From contig NZ_CP042239.1 in the NCBI RefSeq assembly GCF_007833215.1, positions 1,054,001 to 1,118,000 of the forward strand: a stretch of DNA of 64,000 nt, in the 5' to 3' direction. The notes under the pieces were generated by a model. That model was not told where the DNA came from, searched no databases, and worked only from the letters and a program-made list of their open reading frames with translations. A program made the translations under genes and the position numbers. Below, piece after piece: positions 16,527 through 26,186 of this stretch (position 1 is the first letter of the stretch; each line of letters opens with the position of its first letter). The stretch comes from Sphingomonas suaedae (GTDB taxonomy: Bacteria > Pseudomonadota > Alphaproteobacteria > Sphingomonadales > Sphingomonadaceae).

Positions 16527-18821
16527 GTGCAGGACAAGGAGCTTCGCCTCGCGCTCGTCTGCTATGGCGGCATCAGCCTCGCGGTGTACATGCACGGCAT
16601 CACCAAGGAAATCTGGCACCTCTCCCGCGCCAGCCGCGCGCATCGCGACGGCGAAGCCTCGCCGGGGCCGAGCGAGCGCATCTACCACGCACTGCTCGAC
16701 GAAATCGGCACCCATGCCGACATGCATTTGCGCGTCATGGTCGATATCGTCGCGGGGGCCAGCGCAGGCGGGATCAACGGCGTGTTCCTGTCCCAGGCGC
16801 TGGCGACCGGCCAGTCGCTCGATCCGCTGACCGATCTGTGGCTGGAGGTGGCGGATGTGGAGGCACTGCTGAACCCCGATCACGGCCCCTCGCATCGGCT
16901 GGCCAAGGTCTGGGCGCTGCCGATCGCCTGGATGGTCGCGGGACGCGGTTCGGACGTCGACGAAACGGTCGAGCCCGCCGCCCGCGCCGAGGTGCGCGCC
17001 AAGCTCGAACGCTTCGTCCGTTCGCGCTGGTTCGAGCCGCCCTTTGGCGGCAAGCAATTGCTCAACATGATGCTCGATGCGTTCGATGCGATGGAACGCG
17101 CGCCATGCGGCCCGCGCCTGCTTCCGCCCGGCCAGCCGCTCGACCTGTTCGTCACCGTCACCGACTTTGGCGGCCATCCAGAGCGGTTACGGCTCAACTC
17201 TCCGCCCGAAGTGGTCGAGACCGAACATCGCCTCGTCTTTTCGTTCAGCGACAATGGCCGCGATACCGAACCCTTCGCCCATGCCGCGGAACTCGCCTTC
17301 GCCGCGCGCGCAACCTCCAGCTTTCCCGGCGCCTTCCCGCCCGCGACCGTCGCGGAGATCGATGCGGTATTGGCCGATCGCAAGATGAGCTGGCCCGGGC
17401 GCAGCGCCTTCCTCGAACATGCCCTGCCCCGACAGTTCGCGGCGGGGGCGGTGGACAAGGCGGCGCTGATCGACGGATCGGTGCTCGCCAACGCCCCCTT
17501 CCGCCCGGCGATGGACGCGCTGAAGGAACGCCCCGCACGTCGCCAGATCGACCGGCGTTTCGTCTTCATCGATCCCACGCCCGGCTATCGCATCGGCTTC
17601 TACAATGACGGCCCGCCCGAGGCCCCGGGCTTTTTCCAGACGATCATCGGCGCGCTCTCCGAACTGCCCCGGCAACAGCCGATCCGCGACAATCTGGAGG
17701 CGATCAGCCAGCGTTCGGCGCGGATCGAGCGGATGCTGGGCGTGATCGACCGCATCCGCGCGGAGGTGGAATCGCAGGTTGAATCGCTGTTCGGCTACAC
17801 GCTGTTCCTCGACTATCCAACCCCCAAGCGGCTCTCGGGCTGGCGCGGTCGGGCGCAGGTCGCGGCGGCATCGCGCGCGGGCTATGGCCATGCCGCCTAT
17901 GGATTGCTCAAGGCCGAAGGCGTCGCCGATCGTATCGCGACGCATCTGCACCAGATCGGGGACCAGCGCGGGCAGGACAAATGGCAGCGGCTGCGCGACC
18001 GGATCTGGGCGGAAATCGTCCGGCGCGGCGCCGACGATTTCGGATCGCACCACAGCGGATCGGCCAGCGCCGCCACGCTCGACCTGCTCCGCGCCCATGA
18101 TGTCGGCTTCCGCATCCGCCGTCTGCGCCTCCTTGCCCGCCGTGCGACCGAACTGGATCAGGAGCACAAGCTCGCCGAACTGCGACCGATCCGCAACGCG
18201 ATCTACGAATCGCTCGCAGGCTATCTCGAATGCCAGCGCGCCGACCCGTTTCTGGGGATGCGCGAATCCATCCGTACCACGGATACCGATATCGGCGCGC
18301 TGATCGACGAGCTCGCCTCGCGCATGGACCTGCGCACGCTCGACGCCGATACCGATCAACGACTCTCCGAAGGTCTGAGCCATCTCCCGCGTGAACTGCG
18401 TCGCCCGATGCTGCTCGCCTATCTCGGCTTTCCCTTTTTCGATATCGCTACCCTGCCGATGCTGCAGGGCGAGGGGCTGAACGAATTCGACCCGATCCGC
18501 GTCGATCGCATTTCCCCCGACGACGCCACGGCGATCCGCAGTGGCGGGGCTCAGGCGACGCTGAAGGGCATCCAGTTCCACAATTTCGGCGCATTCTTCA
18601 GCCGCGCCTATCGCGAAAACGACTATCTCTGGGGCCGCTTGCACGGCGCCGACCGACTGATCGACATCATGCTCTCGACCCTGCCCGCGGCCACCCGCCT
18701 GCCCGCAGGCCGCGTCGCAACGATCAAGCGCGACATCTTCCTGGCGATCCTCGACGAGGAGCAGCCGCGCCTCGCCGCCGTCCCCGGCCTGTTCGAGCAG
18801 TTGCGCACCGAAATCGGGTGA
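16527..18821 (+). CDS. Patatin-like phospholipase family protein (DUF3376 type)
   Basis: Probable lipid acyl hydrolase of 764 residues. The patatin domain has the oxyanion stretch LVCYGGISLAVYMHG at its start, the nucleophile elbow GASAGG with Ser79, and the dyad aspartate in ALIDGSVLANAPF. The long C-terminal half, rich in helices, matches the DUF3376 extension found in actinobacterial and alphaproteobacterial members. It has no signal peptide. The start is GTG at 16527, seven bases after the EEP gene. The natural lipid substrate is unknown. Confidence 0.88.
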   Translation: MQDKELRLALVCYGGISLAVYMHGITKEIWHLSRASRAHRDGEASPGPSERIYHALLDEIGTHADMHLRVMVDIVAGASAGGINGVFLSQALATGQSLDPLTDLWLEVADVEALLNPDHGPSHRLAKVWALPIAWMVAGRGSDVDETVEPAARAEVRAKLERFVRSRWFEPPFGGKQLLNMMLDAFDAMERAPCGPRLLPPGQPLDLFVTVTDFGGHPERLRLNSPPEVVETEHRLVFSFSDNGRDTEPFAHAAELAFAARATSSFPGAFPPATVAEIDAVLADRKMSWPGRSAFLEHALPRQFAAGAVDKAALIDGSVLANAPFRPAMDALKERPARRQIDRRFVFIDPTPGYRIGFYNDGPPEAPGFFQTIIGALSELPRQQPIRDNLEAISQRSARIERMLGVIDRIRAEVESQVESLFGYTLFLDYPTPKRLSGWRGRAQVAAASRAGYGHAAYGLLKAEGVADRIATHLHQIGDQRGQDKWQRLRDRIWAEIVRRGADDFGSHHSGSASAATLDLLRAHDVGFRIRRLRLLARRATELDQEHKLAELRPIRNAIYESLAGYLECQRADPFLGMRESIRTTDTDIGALIDELASRMDLRTLDADTDQRLSEGLSHLPRELRRPMLLAYLGFPFFDIATLPMLQGEGLNEFDPIRVDRISPDDATAIRSGGAQATLKGIQFHNFGAFFSRAYRENDYLWGRLHGADRLIDIMLSTLPAATRLPAGRVATIKRDIFLAILDEEQPRLAAVPGLFEQLRTEIG

Positions 18822-18884
18822 GTCTGGCCAAGTGCGCATCCCCGTCCTAAAGCGGGTGCGCAACAATCGGGATGATCGCGGCGG

Positions 18885-19235
18885 ATGCAGTTTCTGAAGG
18901 CTTTGTTCTGGTTCCTGATCCTGGGCCTGGTGGCGGCGTTCGCGGTCACCAACTGGCACCCGGTCGAAATCCGGCTGTGGAGCGGTTTGGTCGCAGATGT
19001 GAACCTCCCCTTCCTGCTGCTCCTCGTCTATCTGGGCGGGCTGCTGCCGATTTTGGTCATTCACCACACGATGCGCTGGCGTAACCGCAGCCGGATCGCG
19101 ATGCTCGAGCGGACGATCGAAGATCTGCGCCCGGTTCCAACTCCCTCGCCAGCGCCGATGCCCGATCCAGATCCGGCCCCCGCGCCCGAAGCGCCCACCG
19201 CTCCCACACCGTCCCAGACACCGGCCGCACCATGA
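18885..19235 (+). CDS. LapA domain (DUF1049) membrane protein
   Basis: 116 residues with two membrane segments (about 5-22 and 42-62) and the motif AVTNWHPVEIRLW between them, as in the LapA/YciS family that works with LapB in controlling lipopolysaccharide synthesis in enterobacteria. A short coiled stretch (RNRSRIAMLERTIEDLRP) and a proline/alanine-rich cytoplasmic tail follow. LapA-like genes commonly lie next to pyrF, as here: its stop overlaps the pyrF start (ATGA). Confidence 0.82.
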   Translation: MQFLKALFWFLILGLVAAFAVTNWHPVEIRLWSGLVADVNLPFLLLLVYLGGLLPILVIHHTMRWRNRSRIAMLERTIEDLRPVPTPSPAPMPDPDPAPAPEAPTAPTPSQTPAAP

Positions 19236-19903
19236 GCCCGATCTTCGTCGCCCTAGACACCCCCGACATCGACCGCGCAAAGGCGATCGCCACACGCGTC
19301 CGCCATCATGTCGGCGGGATCAAGCTGGGCCTTGAATTCTTCATGGCCAATGGCCGCCACGGCGTTCACGAAATGGCGGAAATCGGCCTGCCGATCTTCC
19401 TCGACCTCAAATTCCACGACATCCCCAATACGGTGGGCAAGGCGGTGCAGGCGCTCCGCCCGCTCGAACCCGCGATCATTACCGTCCACGCCGCCGGCGG
19501 CCGTGCGATGCTCGAGGATGCCAAGGCCGCAGCGCCAACGGGCACGAAGGTCGTCGCGGTGACGATGCTCACCAGCCTCGATGCGAACGACCTGCGCTCG
19601 ATCGGCCTCAGCCCCGATCCGCACGAACAGGTCGTCCGCCTCGCCGAACTCGCAAAGTCTGCGGGAGTCGACGGCATCGTCTGCTCGGGCGAGGAAGTGA
19701 AGGCCGCGCACGCCGCGTGGAAGGACGGCTTCTTCGTCGTCCCCGGCGTCCGCCCCGCCAATGGCAATGCAGGCGACCAGAAGCGCGTCGTCACCCCCCG
19801 CGCCGCGCTCGACGCCGGCGCCTCGATCCTGGTGATCGGCCGCCCGATCACGCAGGCCGACGACCCCGACCTCGCCGCACGCGAGATCGAGGCGACGCTT
19901 TAG
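19232..19903 (+). CDS. pyrF: Orotidine 5'-phosphate decarboxylase
   Basis: Last step of UMP synthesis: decarboxylates OMP. 223 residues, short bacterial form. The catalytic Asp-Lys-Asp array is in FLDLKFHDIPNTVGKAV, with the substrate-binding residues in VPGVRPANGNAGDQKRV and ILVIGRPITQADDP. It starts inside the LapA stop and is followed one base later by a small membrane protein gene. Confidence 0.96.
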   Translation: MSPIFVALDTPDIDRAKAIATRVRHHVGGIKLGLEFFMANGRHGVHEMAEIGLPIFLDLKFHDIPNTVGKAVQALRPLEPAIITVHAAGGRAMLEDAKAAAPTGTKVVAVTMLTSLDANDLRSIGLSPDPHEQVVRLAELAKSAGVDGIVCSGEEVKAAHAAWKDGFFVVPGVRPANGNAGDQKRVVTPRAALDAGASILVIGRPITQADDPDLAAREIEATL

Positions 19904-19904
19904 G

Positions 19905-20216
19905 ATGCTGCAAGGCGGTCCACTTACGATACTAATTTTATTTGTCGTATCGAGCTTAGGTGCTGGCTATCTCGCTGCCATTAAGGTCCAGAGGCTCCGT
20001 TGGTCGCTACTTTTCCTATTTCTCATAGGACCAGCAGCCGTCTCGGCCGCACCGGTTATAGTTTGGGATGTATTGGGTCGCTGCGTAGGCGACGCCTGTA
20101 CCGGCTGGGCTTATTTTGCAGCTCTTGTGCTGTGGGAACTCTCACCAGTCTGGGTGCTCGGGAGCGTGCTTGGTGCTGCGTTAGCGCGAGCGGGTGAACG
20201 TTTGACCAAAGCATGA
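19905..20216 (+). CDS. Small membrane protein of unknown function
   Basis: 103 residues with three likely membrane segments (about 7-25, 32-54 and 68-90). No family recognised. Its DNA is AT-richer than its neighbours (for example ACTTACGATACTAATTTTATTTG near the start is far from the local codon bias), which suggests recent acquisition. It begins one base after pyrF and its stop overlaps the next start (ATGA), so it is translated as part of this operon. Confidence 0.62.
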   Translation: MLQGGPLTILILFVVSSLGAGYLAAIKVQRLRWSLLFLFLIGPAAVSAAPVIVWDVLGRCVGDACTGWAYFAALVLWELSPVWVLGSVLGAALARAGERLTKA

Positions 20217-20719
20217 CGAGAATAGAAGTCCGCGCCGCCGCCCTCACCGACCTCCCCCGCCTCCACCCCGTGATCGAACGCGCCTATCGCGGCGACTCCG
20301 CGCGACAGGGCTGGACGCATGAGGCCGATATGCTCAGCGACGCACGGACCGATCTCGACACGCTCGCCACGCTGATCGACGGCGACAGCCGGTTGCTGAT
20401 CGCGCTCGACGGCGACACCATGCTCGGCTGCGTCAATGTCGCGAGCCGCGATAACGGCCTCGCCTATCTCGGCCTGCTCTGCGTCGATCCCGACATCCAG
20501 GCACGAGGCATCGGCAAACAGCTCATCGCCGCCGCCGAAGCCACCGCCCGCGACACCTTTGCCGCGACGCGCATCGAAATGACGGTGATCGACCGCCGCG
20601 TCGAGCTGATCGCCTGGTACGAGCGCCACGGCTACACCAGATCGGGCGAAACCCGCCCCTTCCCCGTCCCGCTTGATTCGCCGCTGACGATGACGGTGCT
20701 GGTCAAATCGCTTCTATAG
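20213..20719 (+). CDS. GNAT family N-acetyltransferase
   Basis: 168 residues of GNAT fold. IEVRAAALTDLPRLHPVIERAYRG is the N-terminal strand-helix; LLCVDPDIQARGIGKQLIAAAEA is the acetyl-CoA loop (Q/RxxGxG/A); and MTVIDRRVELIAWYERHGYTRSGETRPFP is the conserved end. The substrate is unknown. It overlaps the preceding membrane protein gene by four bases and ends 17 bases before trpF. Confidence 0.85.
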   Translation: MTRIEVRAAALTDLPRLHPVIERAYRGDSARQGWTHEADMLSDARTDLDTLATLIDGDSRLLIALDGDTMLGCVNVASRDNGLAYLGLLCVDPDIQARGIGKQLIAAAEATARDTFAATRIEMTVIDRRVELIAWYERHGYTRSGETRPFPVPLDSPLTMTVLVKSLL

Positions 20720-20736
20720 GGCCAAAGGGGCGATCG

Positions 20737-21375
20737 ATGCCCGTCACAGCCAAGATCTGCGGACTCTCGACACCCGCGACGCTCGACGCGGCGGTCGCCG
20801 GCGGCGCGAGTCATGTCGGCTTCGTGTTCTTCCCGCCCTCGCCGCGCCATGTCACCCTCGACCAGTCGGCCGGGCTCGCCGCCCGCGTGCCCGACGCGGT
20901 CGGCCGCGTCGGCGTGTTCGTCGATCCGGAAGATGCCTTGCTCGACCAGGCGATCGCCGCCGCACGGCTTGACGCGATCCAGCTGCACCGGGCCACCCCC
21001 GAACGCGCCGCCGCGATCGGCGCCCGCACCCGCCTGCCCGTCTGGGCGGCGGTCGCGGTCAAGACCCGCACCGATCTCGAAACAGCCCACGCCTTTCGCG
21101 GCGCGGCACAGCGCATCCTCTACGACGCCAAGACCCCGGAAGACGCGAAGCTCCCCGGCGGCATGGGCCTGCGCTTCGACTGGACGCTGCTCCAGGACTT
21201 TTCCCACCCGCTCCCTTGGGCGCTGTCCGGCGGCCTCGATGCGGACAATGTCGCCGAGGCCGCAGCAATCAGCGGCGCCCGGCTGGTCGACGTCTCCTCC
21301 GGCGTCGAAAGCGCCCCGGGGGTCAAGGACAAGGACAAGATCGCCGATTTCCTCAAAACCGTCGCGAGTCTCTGA
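20737..21375 (+). CDS. trpF: Phosphoribosylanthranilate isomerase
   Basis: Converts phosphoribosylanthranilate to CdRP in tryptophan synthesis. 212 residues, TIM barrel. KICGLST carries the catalytic Cys, VGFVFFPPSPRHV the first substrate loop, and LVDVSSGVESAPGVKDKDKI the phosphate-binding end. It heads the trpF-trpB-trpA series; the gap to trpB (137 bases) holds an inverted repeat pair. Confidence 0.95.
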   Translation: MPVTAKICGLSTPATLDAAVAGGASHVGFVFFPPSPRHVTLDQSAGLAARVPDAVGRVGVFVDPEDALLDQAIAAARLDAIQLHRATPERAAAIGARTRLPVWAAVAVKTRTDLETAHAFRGAAQRILYDAKTPEDAKLPGGMGLRFDWTLLQDFSHPLPWALSGGLDADNVAEAAAISGARLVDVSSGVESAPGVKDKDKIADFLKTVASL

Positions 21376-21388
21376 AGCGCTCCCCAAC

Positions 21389-21471
21389 CCGTTTGCCCTG
21401 AGCTTGTCGAAGGGCCGGACCCGCACTCTCGACCGCAGCGGCAGGCGCTTCGACAGGCTCAGCGCGAACGG
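21389..21471. repeat. Inverted repeat pair (GAGCTTGTCGAAGGGC family), copy C
   Basis: 27 bases at 21389-21415 are identical to copies A and B. The inverted partner at 21448-21471 is diverged (CTTCGACAGGCTCAGCGCGA). It lies between trpF and trpB within the tryptophan operon. Confidence 0.85.
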
Positions 21472-21512
21472 GGCTTGGAGATGCGCCAATCCCCGCCTAA
21501 ACGCCGCTCATC

Positions 21513-22738
<1,226 letters not shown>

Positions 22739-22742
<4 letters not shown>

Positions 22743-22957
22743 GTGGCAGCATCGTCGTTCGTGCCGTCGCTTACGCAGCGTACCTGTTGATCGGACTAAG
22801 CTGCATCAACTGGATCGTTGGCAAGCCGGTTGCGACCATCCAACAGATGGCAGTTCTCTTCCCTATATTCGTCATCCTGTTCTGGGCGGCGCTGATGCTC
22901 GACCAGCGACGGATCGCACGCCGCGCATCTCAAGCCGAAGTAGGAAGTCCCCGCTAA
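22739..22957 (+). CDS. Small membrane protein between trpB and trpA
   Basis: 72 residues starting [17 protein letters not shown], with two membrane segments (about 7-26 and 36-53) separated by a short loop, and an RR-rich cytoplasmic end. No family recognised. The ATG overlaps the trpB stop (ATGA), and the stop is directly followed by the trpA GTG, so it is translated within the operon. The DNA is AT-richer than trpB and trpA. trpB and trpA are normally adjacent because the proteins form one complex, so this looks like an insertion. Confidence 0.7.
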
Positions 22958-23761
22958 GTGACCCGCCTCGCCACCACCTTCGCCGCCGCCGCGCAGAACC
23001 ACCGCGCCGCGCTCGTCACCTTCGTCACAGCAGGTGATGGCGACACCGCCGCGATCCTCGACGCGCTCGTCGCGGGCGGGGCCGATGTGATCGAGCTCGG
23101 CATGCCCTTCACCGATCCGATGGCCGACGGCCCGGCAATCCAGGCCGCGAACCTGCGCAGCCTCGCCGCGGGCACGCGCACCGCCGACGTGCTCGCCATC
23201 GCCGCCGCCTTCCGCCAGCGCCATCCGGAAACCCCGCTGGTGCTGATGGGCTATGCCAACACCATGACTCGCCCGACGCCCGAAGCCTTCGCGCAAAAGG
23301 CAGCGGACGCGGGCGTCGACGGCGCGATCATCGTCGATATTCCCGCCGAGGAAGCGGACGAAATCGCCGCCTTCGCCCCGCACGGCATCGCCACCATCCG
23401 CCTCGCCACCCCCACCACCGACGCCGCGCGCCTGCCCGCCGTGCTCGATGGCGCGAGCGGCTTTCTCTACTACGTCTCGGTCGCCGGCATCACCGGCAAG
23501 CAGCAGGCGGCGCAGGACAGTATCGAAGCCGCCGTCGCCCGCCTGAAGGCCGCGACCGACCTCCCCGTCGCGGTCGGCTTCGGCGTCCGCACGCCGGAGC
23601 AAGCCGCCGCGATCGGCCGCGTCGCCGATGGCGTCGTCGTCGGCTCGGCGATCATCGACATCATCGCGGCACAGGGCGCCAGTGCCCCCGCCGCCGTCCG
23701 CACCTATATTCAATCCCTGTCGGCCGCGCTGGCCGCAGCACGCAAGGAAACCGCCGCATGA
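22958..23761 (+). CDS. trpA: Tryptophan synthase alpha chain
   Basis: Cleaves indole-3-glycerol phosphate and passes indole to TrpB. 267 residues, TIM barrel. The catalytic Glu is in [19 protein letters not shown], the Asp is in [15 protein letters not shown], and the phosphate loop is in [25 protein letters not shown]. It starts with GTG directly after the TAA of the small membrane protein gene and overlaps accD by four bases. Confidence 0.96.
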   Translation: MTRLATTFAAAAQNHRAALVTFVTAGDGDTAAILDALVAGGADVIELGMPFTDPMADGPAIQAANLRSLAAGTRTADVLAIAAAFRQRHPETPLVLMGYANTMTRPTPEAFAQKAADAGVDGAIIVDIPAEEADEIAAFAPHGIATIRLATPTTDAARLPAVLDGASGFLYYVSVAGITGKQQAAQDSIEAAVARLKAATDLPVAVGFGVRTPEQAAAIGRVADGVVVGSAIIDIIAAQGASAPAAVRTYIQSLSAALAAARKETAA

Positions 23762-24618
23762 GCTGGCTCACCCGCGTCCGCAACGCGATCTCGCTCGTCA
23801 TCCCGAACAAGGCGGAGACGCCCGACAATCTCTGGCACAAGTGCAAGGGCTGCGGGCAGATGGTGTTCGTCAAGGAACTCCAGGAAAACCAGTCGGTCTG
23901 CCCGATCTGCGACCATCATGAGCGCATCGGCGGCCGCGCGCGCTTCGAACAGCTGTTCGACGCGGGCAGCTACACCGTGCTCCCGAACCCCAAGGTCGCC
24001 GAAGACCCGCTCAAATTCCGCGACCAGAAGCCCTATCCCGCCCGCATCAAGGCCGCCCGCGCCAGCACCGGCGAGCAGGACGCCTTCCTCAACGCCAGTG
24101 GCACGATCCTGGGCCACAAGGCGGTGATCGGCGTACAGGATTTTGCCTTCATGGGCGGATCGATGGGCCAGGCGGTGGGCGAAGCCTTCATCGCCGGCGT
24201 CGAAGCCGCGATCGGCGCCCGCGCGCCCTATATCGTCTTCACCGCCAGCGGCGGCGCGCGGATGCAGGAGGGCATCCTCAGCCTCATGCAGATGCCGCGC
24301 ACCACCGTCGCCATCTCGATGCTCCACGACGCCGGGCTTCCCTATATCGTCGTGCTGACCGACCCGACCTCGGGCGGCGTGATGGCCGCCTATGCGATGC
24401 TCGGCGACGTCCAGATCGCCGAGCCCAAGGCGACGCTCGCCTTCACCGGCCGCCGCGTGATCGAAAGCACGATCCGCGAAAAGCTGCCCGACGATTTCCA
24501 GACCAGCGAATATTATCTCGACCACGGCCTGATTGACATGGTCGTCCACCGCAAGGACCTGCGCGAAAAGCTCGGCGCCCTGATCGGCCTGCTGGTGGAG
24601 CAAAAGGCGGCGGCGTAG
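23758..24618 (+). CDS. accD: Acetyl-CoA carboxylase carboxyltransferase subunit beta
   Basis: With AccA it transfers CO2 from biotin to acetyl-CoA, the first step of fatty acid synthesis. 286 residues. The N-terminal zinc ribbon uses C29, C32, C48 and C51 (HKCKGCG; CPICD). The crotonase-like core has [14 protein letters not shown] and SGGARMQEG. It closes the trpB-trpA-accD run. In many alphaproteobacteria folC follows directly; here the next 1.5 kb is foreign-looking DNA before folC. Confidence 0.96.
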   Translation: MSWLTRVRNAISLVIPNKAETPDNLWHKCKGCGQMVFVKELQENQSVCPICDHHERIGGRARFEQLFDAGSYTVLPNPKVAEDPLKFRDQKPYPARIKAARASTGEQDAFLNASGTILGHKAVIGVQDFAFMGGSMGQAVGEAFIAGVEAAIGARAPYIVFTASGGARMQEGILSLMQMPRTTVAISMLHDAGLPYIVVLTDPTSGGVMAAYAMLGDVQIAEPKATLAFTGRRVIESTIREKLPDDFQTSEYYLDHGLIDMVVHRKDLREKLGALIGLLVEQKAAA

Positions 24619-24633
24619 GGTAGCGGAAATAAG

Positions 24634-24655
24634 CCCCTCCCCTTCAGGGGAGGGG
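24634..24655. repeat. GC-rich hairpin before the DUF559 gene
   Basis: Nine-base arms CCCCTCCCC and GGGGAGGGG around TTCA. The G-rich tail that follows (24656-24668) supplies the ribosome-binding site of the DUF559 gene 17 bases later. It also stands right after the accD stop and may end the operon transcript. Confidence 0.85.
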
Positions 24656-24671
24656 TTGGGGTGGGGGACTC

Positions 24672-25097
24672 ATGGCAAGCGACCGCGAACTCGGCGAATT
24701 CGCCCGCCAGATGCGCCGAAACCCCACCGAATGGGAAAAGCGCCTCTGGCGCCACCTCTCCAACCGCCAGCTCGCCGGCCACAAATTCCGCCGCCAGCAT
24801 AAGTTCGCCCCCTATATCGCCGACTTCTTCTGCCCGGCCAAAGGCCTGGTCGTCGAACTCGACGGCGACACCCACCGCGCCGACCGCGACGAGGCGCGAG
24901 ACATCTTCTTCCTCCGCTCCGGCTTCACCACGCTCCGCTTCACCAATGCCGAGGTGCATGAAAACATCGACGGCGTGCTTCAGGCGATCCTGTCGAAGCT
25001 AGCGGTCAACGGCGCCACCCCCTCGCCCGTGTTCCGCGAACGCATCCGCCACGCGTCACCCTCTACCGCACCGGCCGCGTCCGCAAGCTCCTCCTGA
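24672..25097 (+). CDS. DUF559 (Vsr-like) endonuclease domain protein, copy 1
   Basis: 141 residues. Residues 10-115 are a DUF559 domain, related to very-short-patch-repair type PD-(D/E)xK nucleases: RQMRRNPTEWEKRLWRHL, KFRRQHKFAPYIADFF (metal Asp), LVVELDGDTH (acidic pair) and FTTLRFTNAEV. The function of such free-standing proteins is not established. The last 25 residues are low-complexity and may be read-through of flanking DNA. It sits directly downstream of a palindromic hairpin whose G-run serves as Shine-Dalgarno. A second DUF559 gene is at 40130. Confidence 0.82.
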   Translation: MASDRELGEFARQMRRNPTEWEKRLWRHLSNRQLAGHKFRRQHKFAPYIADFFCPAKGLVVELDGDTHRADRDEARDIFFLRSGFTTLRFTNAEVHENIDGVLQAILSKLAVNGATPSPVFRERIRHASPSTAPAASASSS

Positions 25098-25143
25098 CCG
25101 GCGGAATTGGCGAAGGCGCATTGGTCAACTCAAGTTATCGGTC

Positions 25144-26079
25144 TCATTCTCGATACGGCAGCAGCGCATCTTCGCGATCTGCAAAGATCATTTCGGACGA
25201 CGCCGTAGCAATCTGATCGTTGAAATGCGTAACCATCTGGTAACCGATCTCGATCGTAGTACCACTCTTTCCGTACTCTCTTTCCGGCGTGTAGAGCATC
25301 GCCAACGAAGGAGATAATGGGTAGTAAATTTCGAACTTTTCTGGGATCTTTCTTGGAGACGCCGTAGCATGGGTGTTAATTAGCGGCCAATCACCGGCGA
25401 TGAAGGGGATTTCAGACTTATTGATTAAGAAAATCAAATTGAATTCACCACGTGTCGCGAAAAGATTGGCGGCGACGTCCACCGCATGAATATGCCGCTG
25501 ATATGGCCAAGTTCGTTCCATCATTGGCTTCAGAACTGCGAGATTAGATTCTCCGAGTGCATCCAAAACACTCGACTGGATAGCCTTCGAACGCATATAC
25601 TGCATGGCTATAAAGTAGTAAAAAAGGCTCTCACGCTCCTCTTCTAGAAACGAACAATCTTTTTTACGAAGCGCAATCAGCCAAGGCATGCCCAGCGTTT
25701 CAATCGATGACTGAATTTCCTCTTCAGCATCGTGCAGTATTTTTCTCGCTGCATCGATTGCATCTTGAGGAAAAGCGTTCGGCCCATCGACTACTGCCTG
25801 GCAGATACGCTGTGCAAACACCAACTTGTCAAGAAAGTCGCTGTGCATCTTCTCGCGCGCCGATCCCTTGACGATACATACAGCCTTGATGAAAGCGACG
25901 TCGCTATCACTAAGCTCACGAAGGCGATGGAAGCCGCCCTCCCGCGCAACCTTAGCTGCAGCCGCAGGAAAAACCTTTTCACGATTCCGTAGCACCTGAA
26001 GCTTGCCGCTGACTTCCCAAGCTTGAAGGTAGTAGCGCCACACATAATGCGGCTGTTTCACGATCGGTGGCAGAGTCAT
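25144..26079 (-). CDS. DUF4238 family protein, AT-richer, likely acquired
   Basis: 311 residues resembling the DUF4238 family (HYVWRYYLQAWEVSGKLQVLRN at the start; LIFLINKSEIPFIAGDWPLINTHA and YYPLSPSLAMLYTPE in the second half). Members often occur in accessory regions, and some have been discussed as defence-linked; the function is not established. Base composition is close to 50% GC against about 66% around it, and it runs against the operon it interrupts. It lies between the DUF559 gene and folC. Confidence 0.75.
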   Translation of the reverse strand: MTLPPIVKQPHYVWRYYLQAWEVSGKLQVLRNREKVFPAAAAKVAREGGFHRLRELSDSDVAFIKAVCIVKGSAREKMHSDFLDKLVFAQRICQAVVDGPNAFPQDAIDAARKILHDAEEEIQSSIETLGMPWLIALRKKDCSFLEEERESLFYYFIAMQYMRSKAIQSSVLDALGESNLAVLKPMMERTWPYQRHIHAVDVAANLFATRGEFNLIFLINKSEIPFIAGDWPLINTHATASPRKIPEKFEIYYPLSPSLAMLYTPEREYGKSGTTIEIGYQMVTHFNDQIATASSEMIFADREDALLPYRE

Positions 26080-26186
26080 TGCGGCCTCATTGCGGGCGAA
26101 TTCGCTCTTAAGATACGTAGGAATTACGAGGCGACGAAACTACACCCCCCTCCCCACCGCCCCCACACCCGCTATACACCCCCGCG

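Noticed and set aside
17187..19295. 702-codon minus-strand frame across the patatin and LapA genes.
   Set aside because: Opposite to clear families on the plus strand; no motif found.
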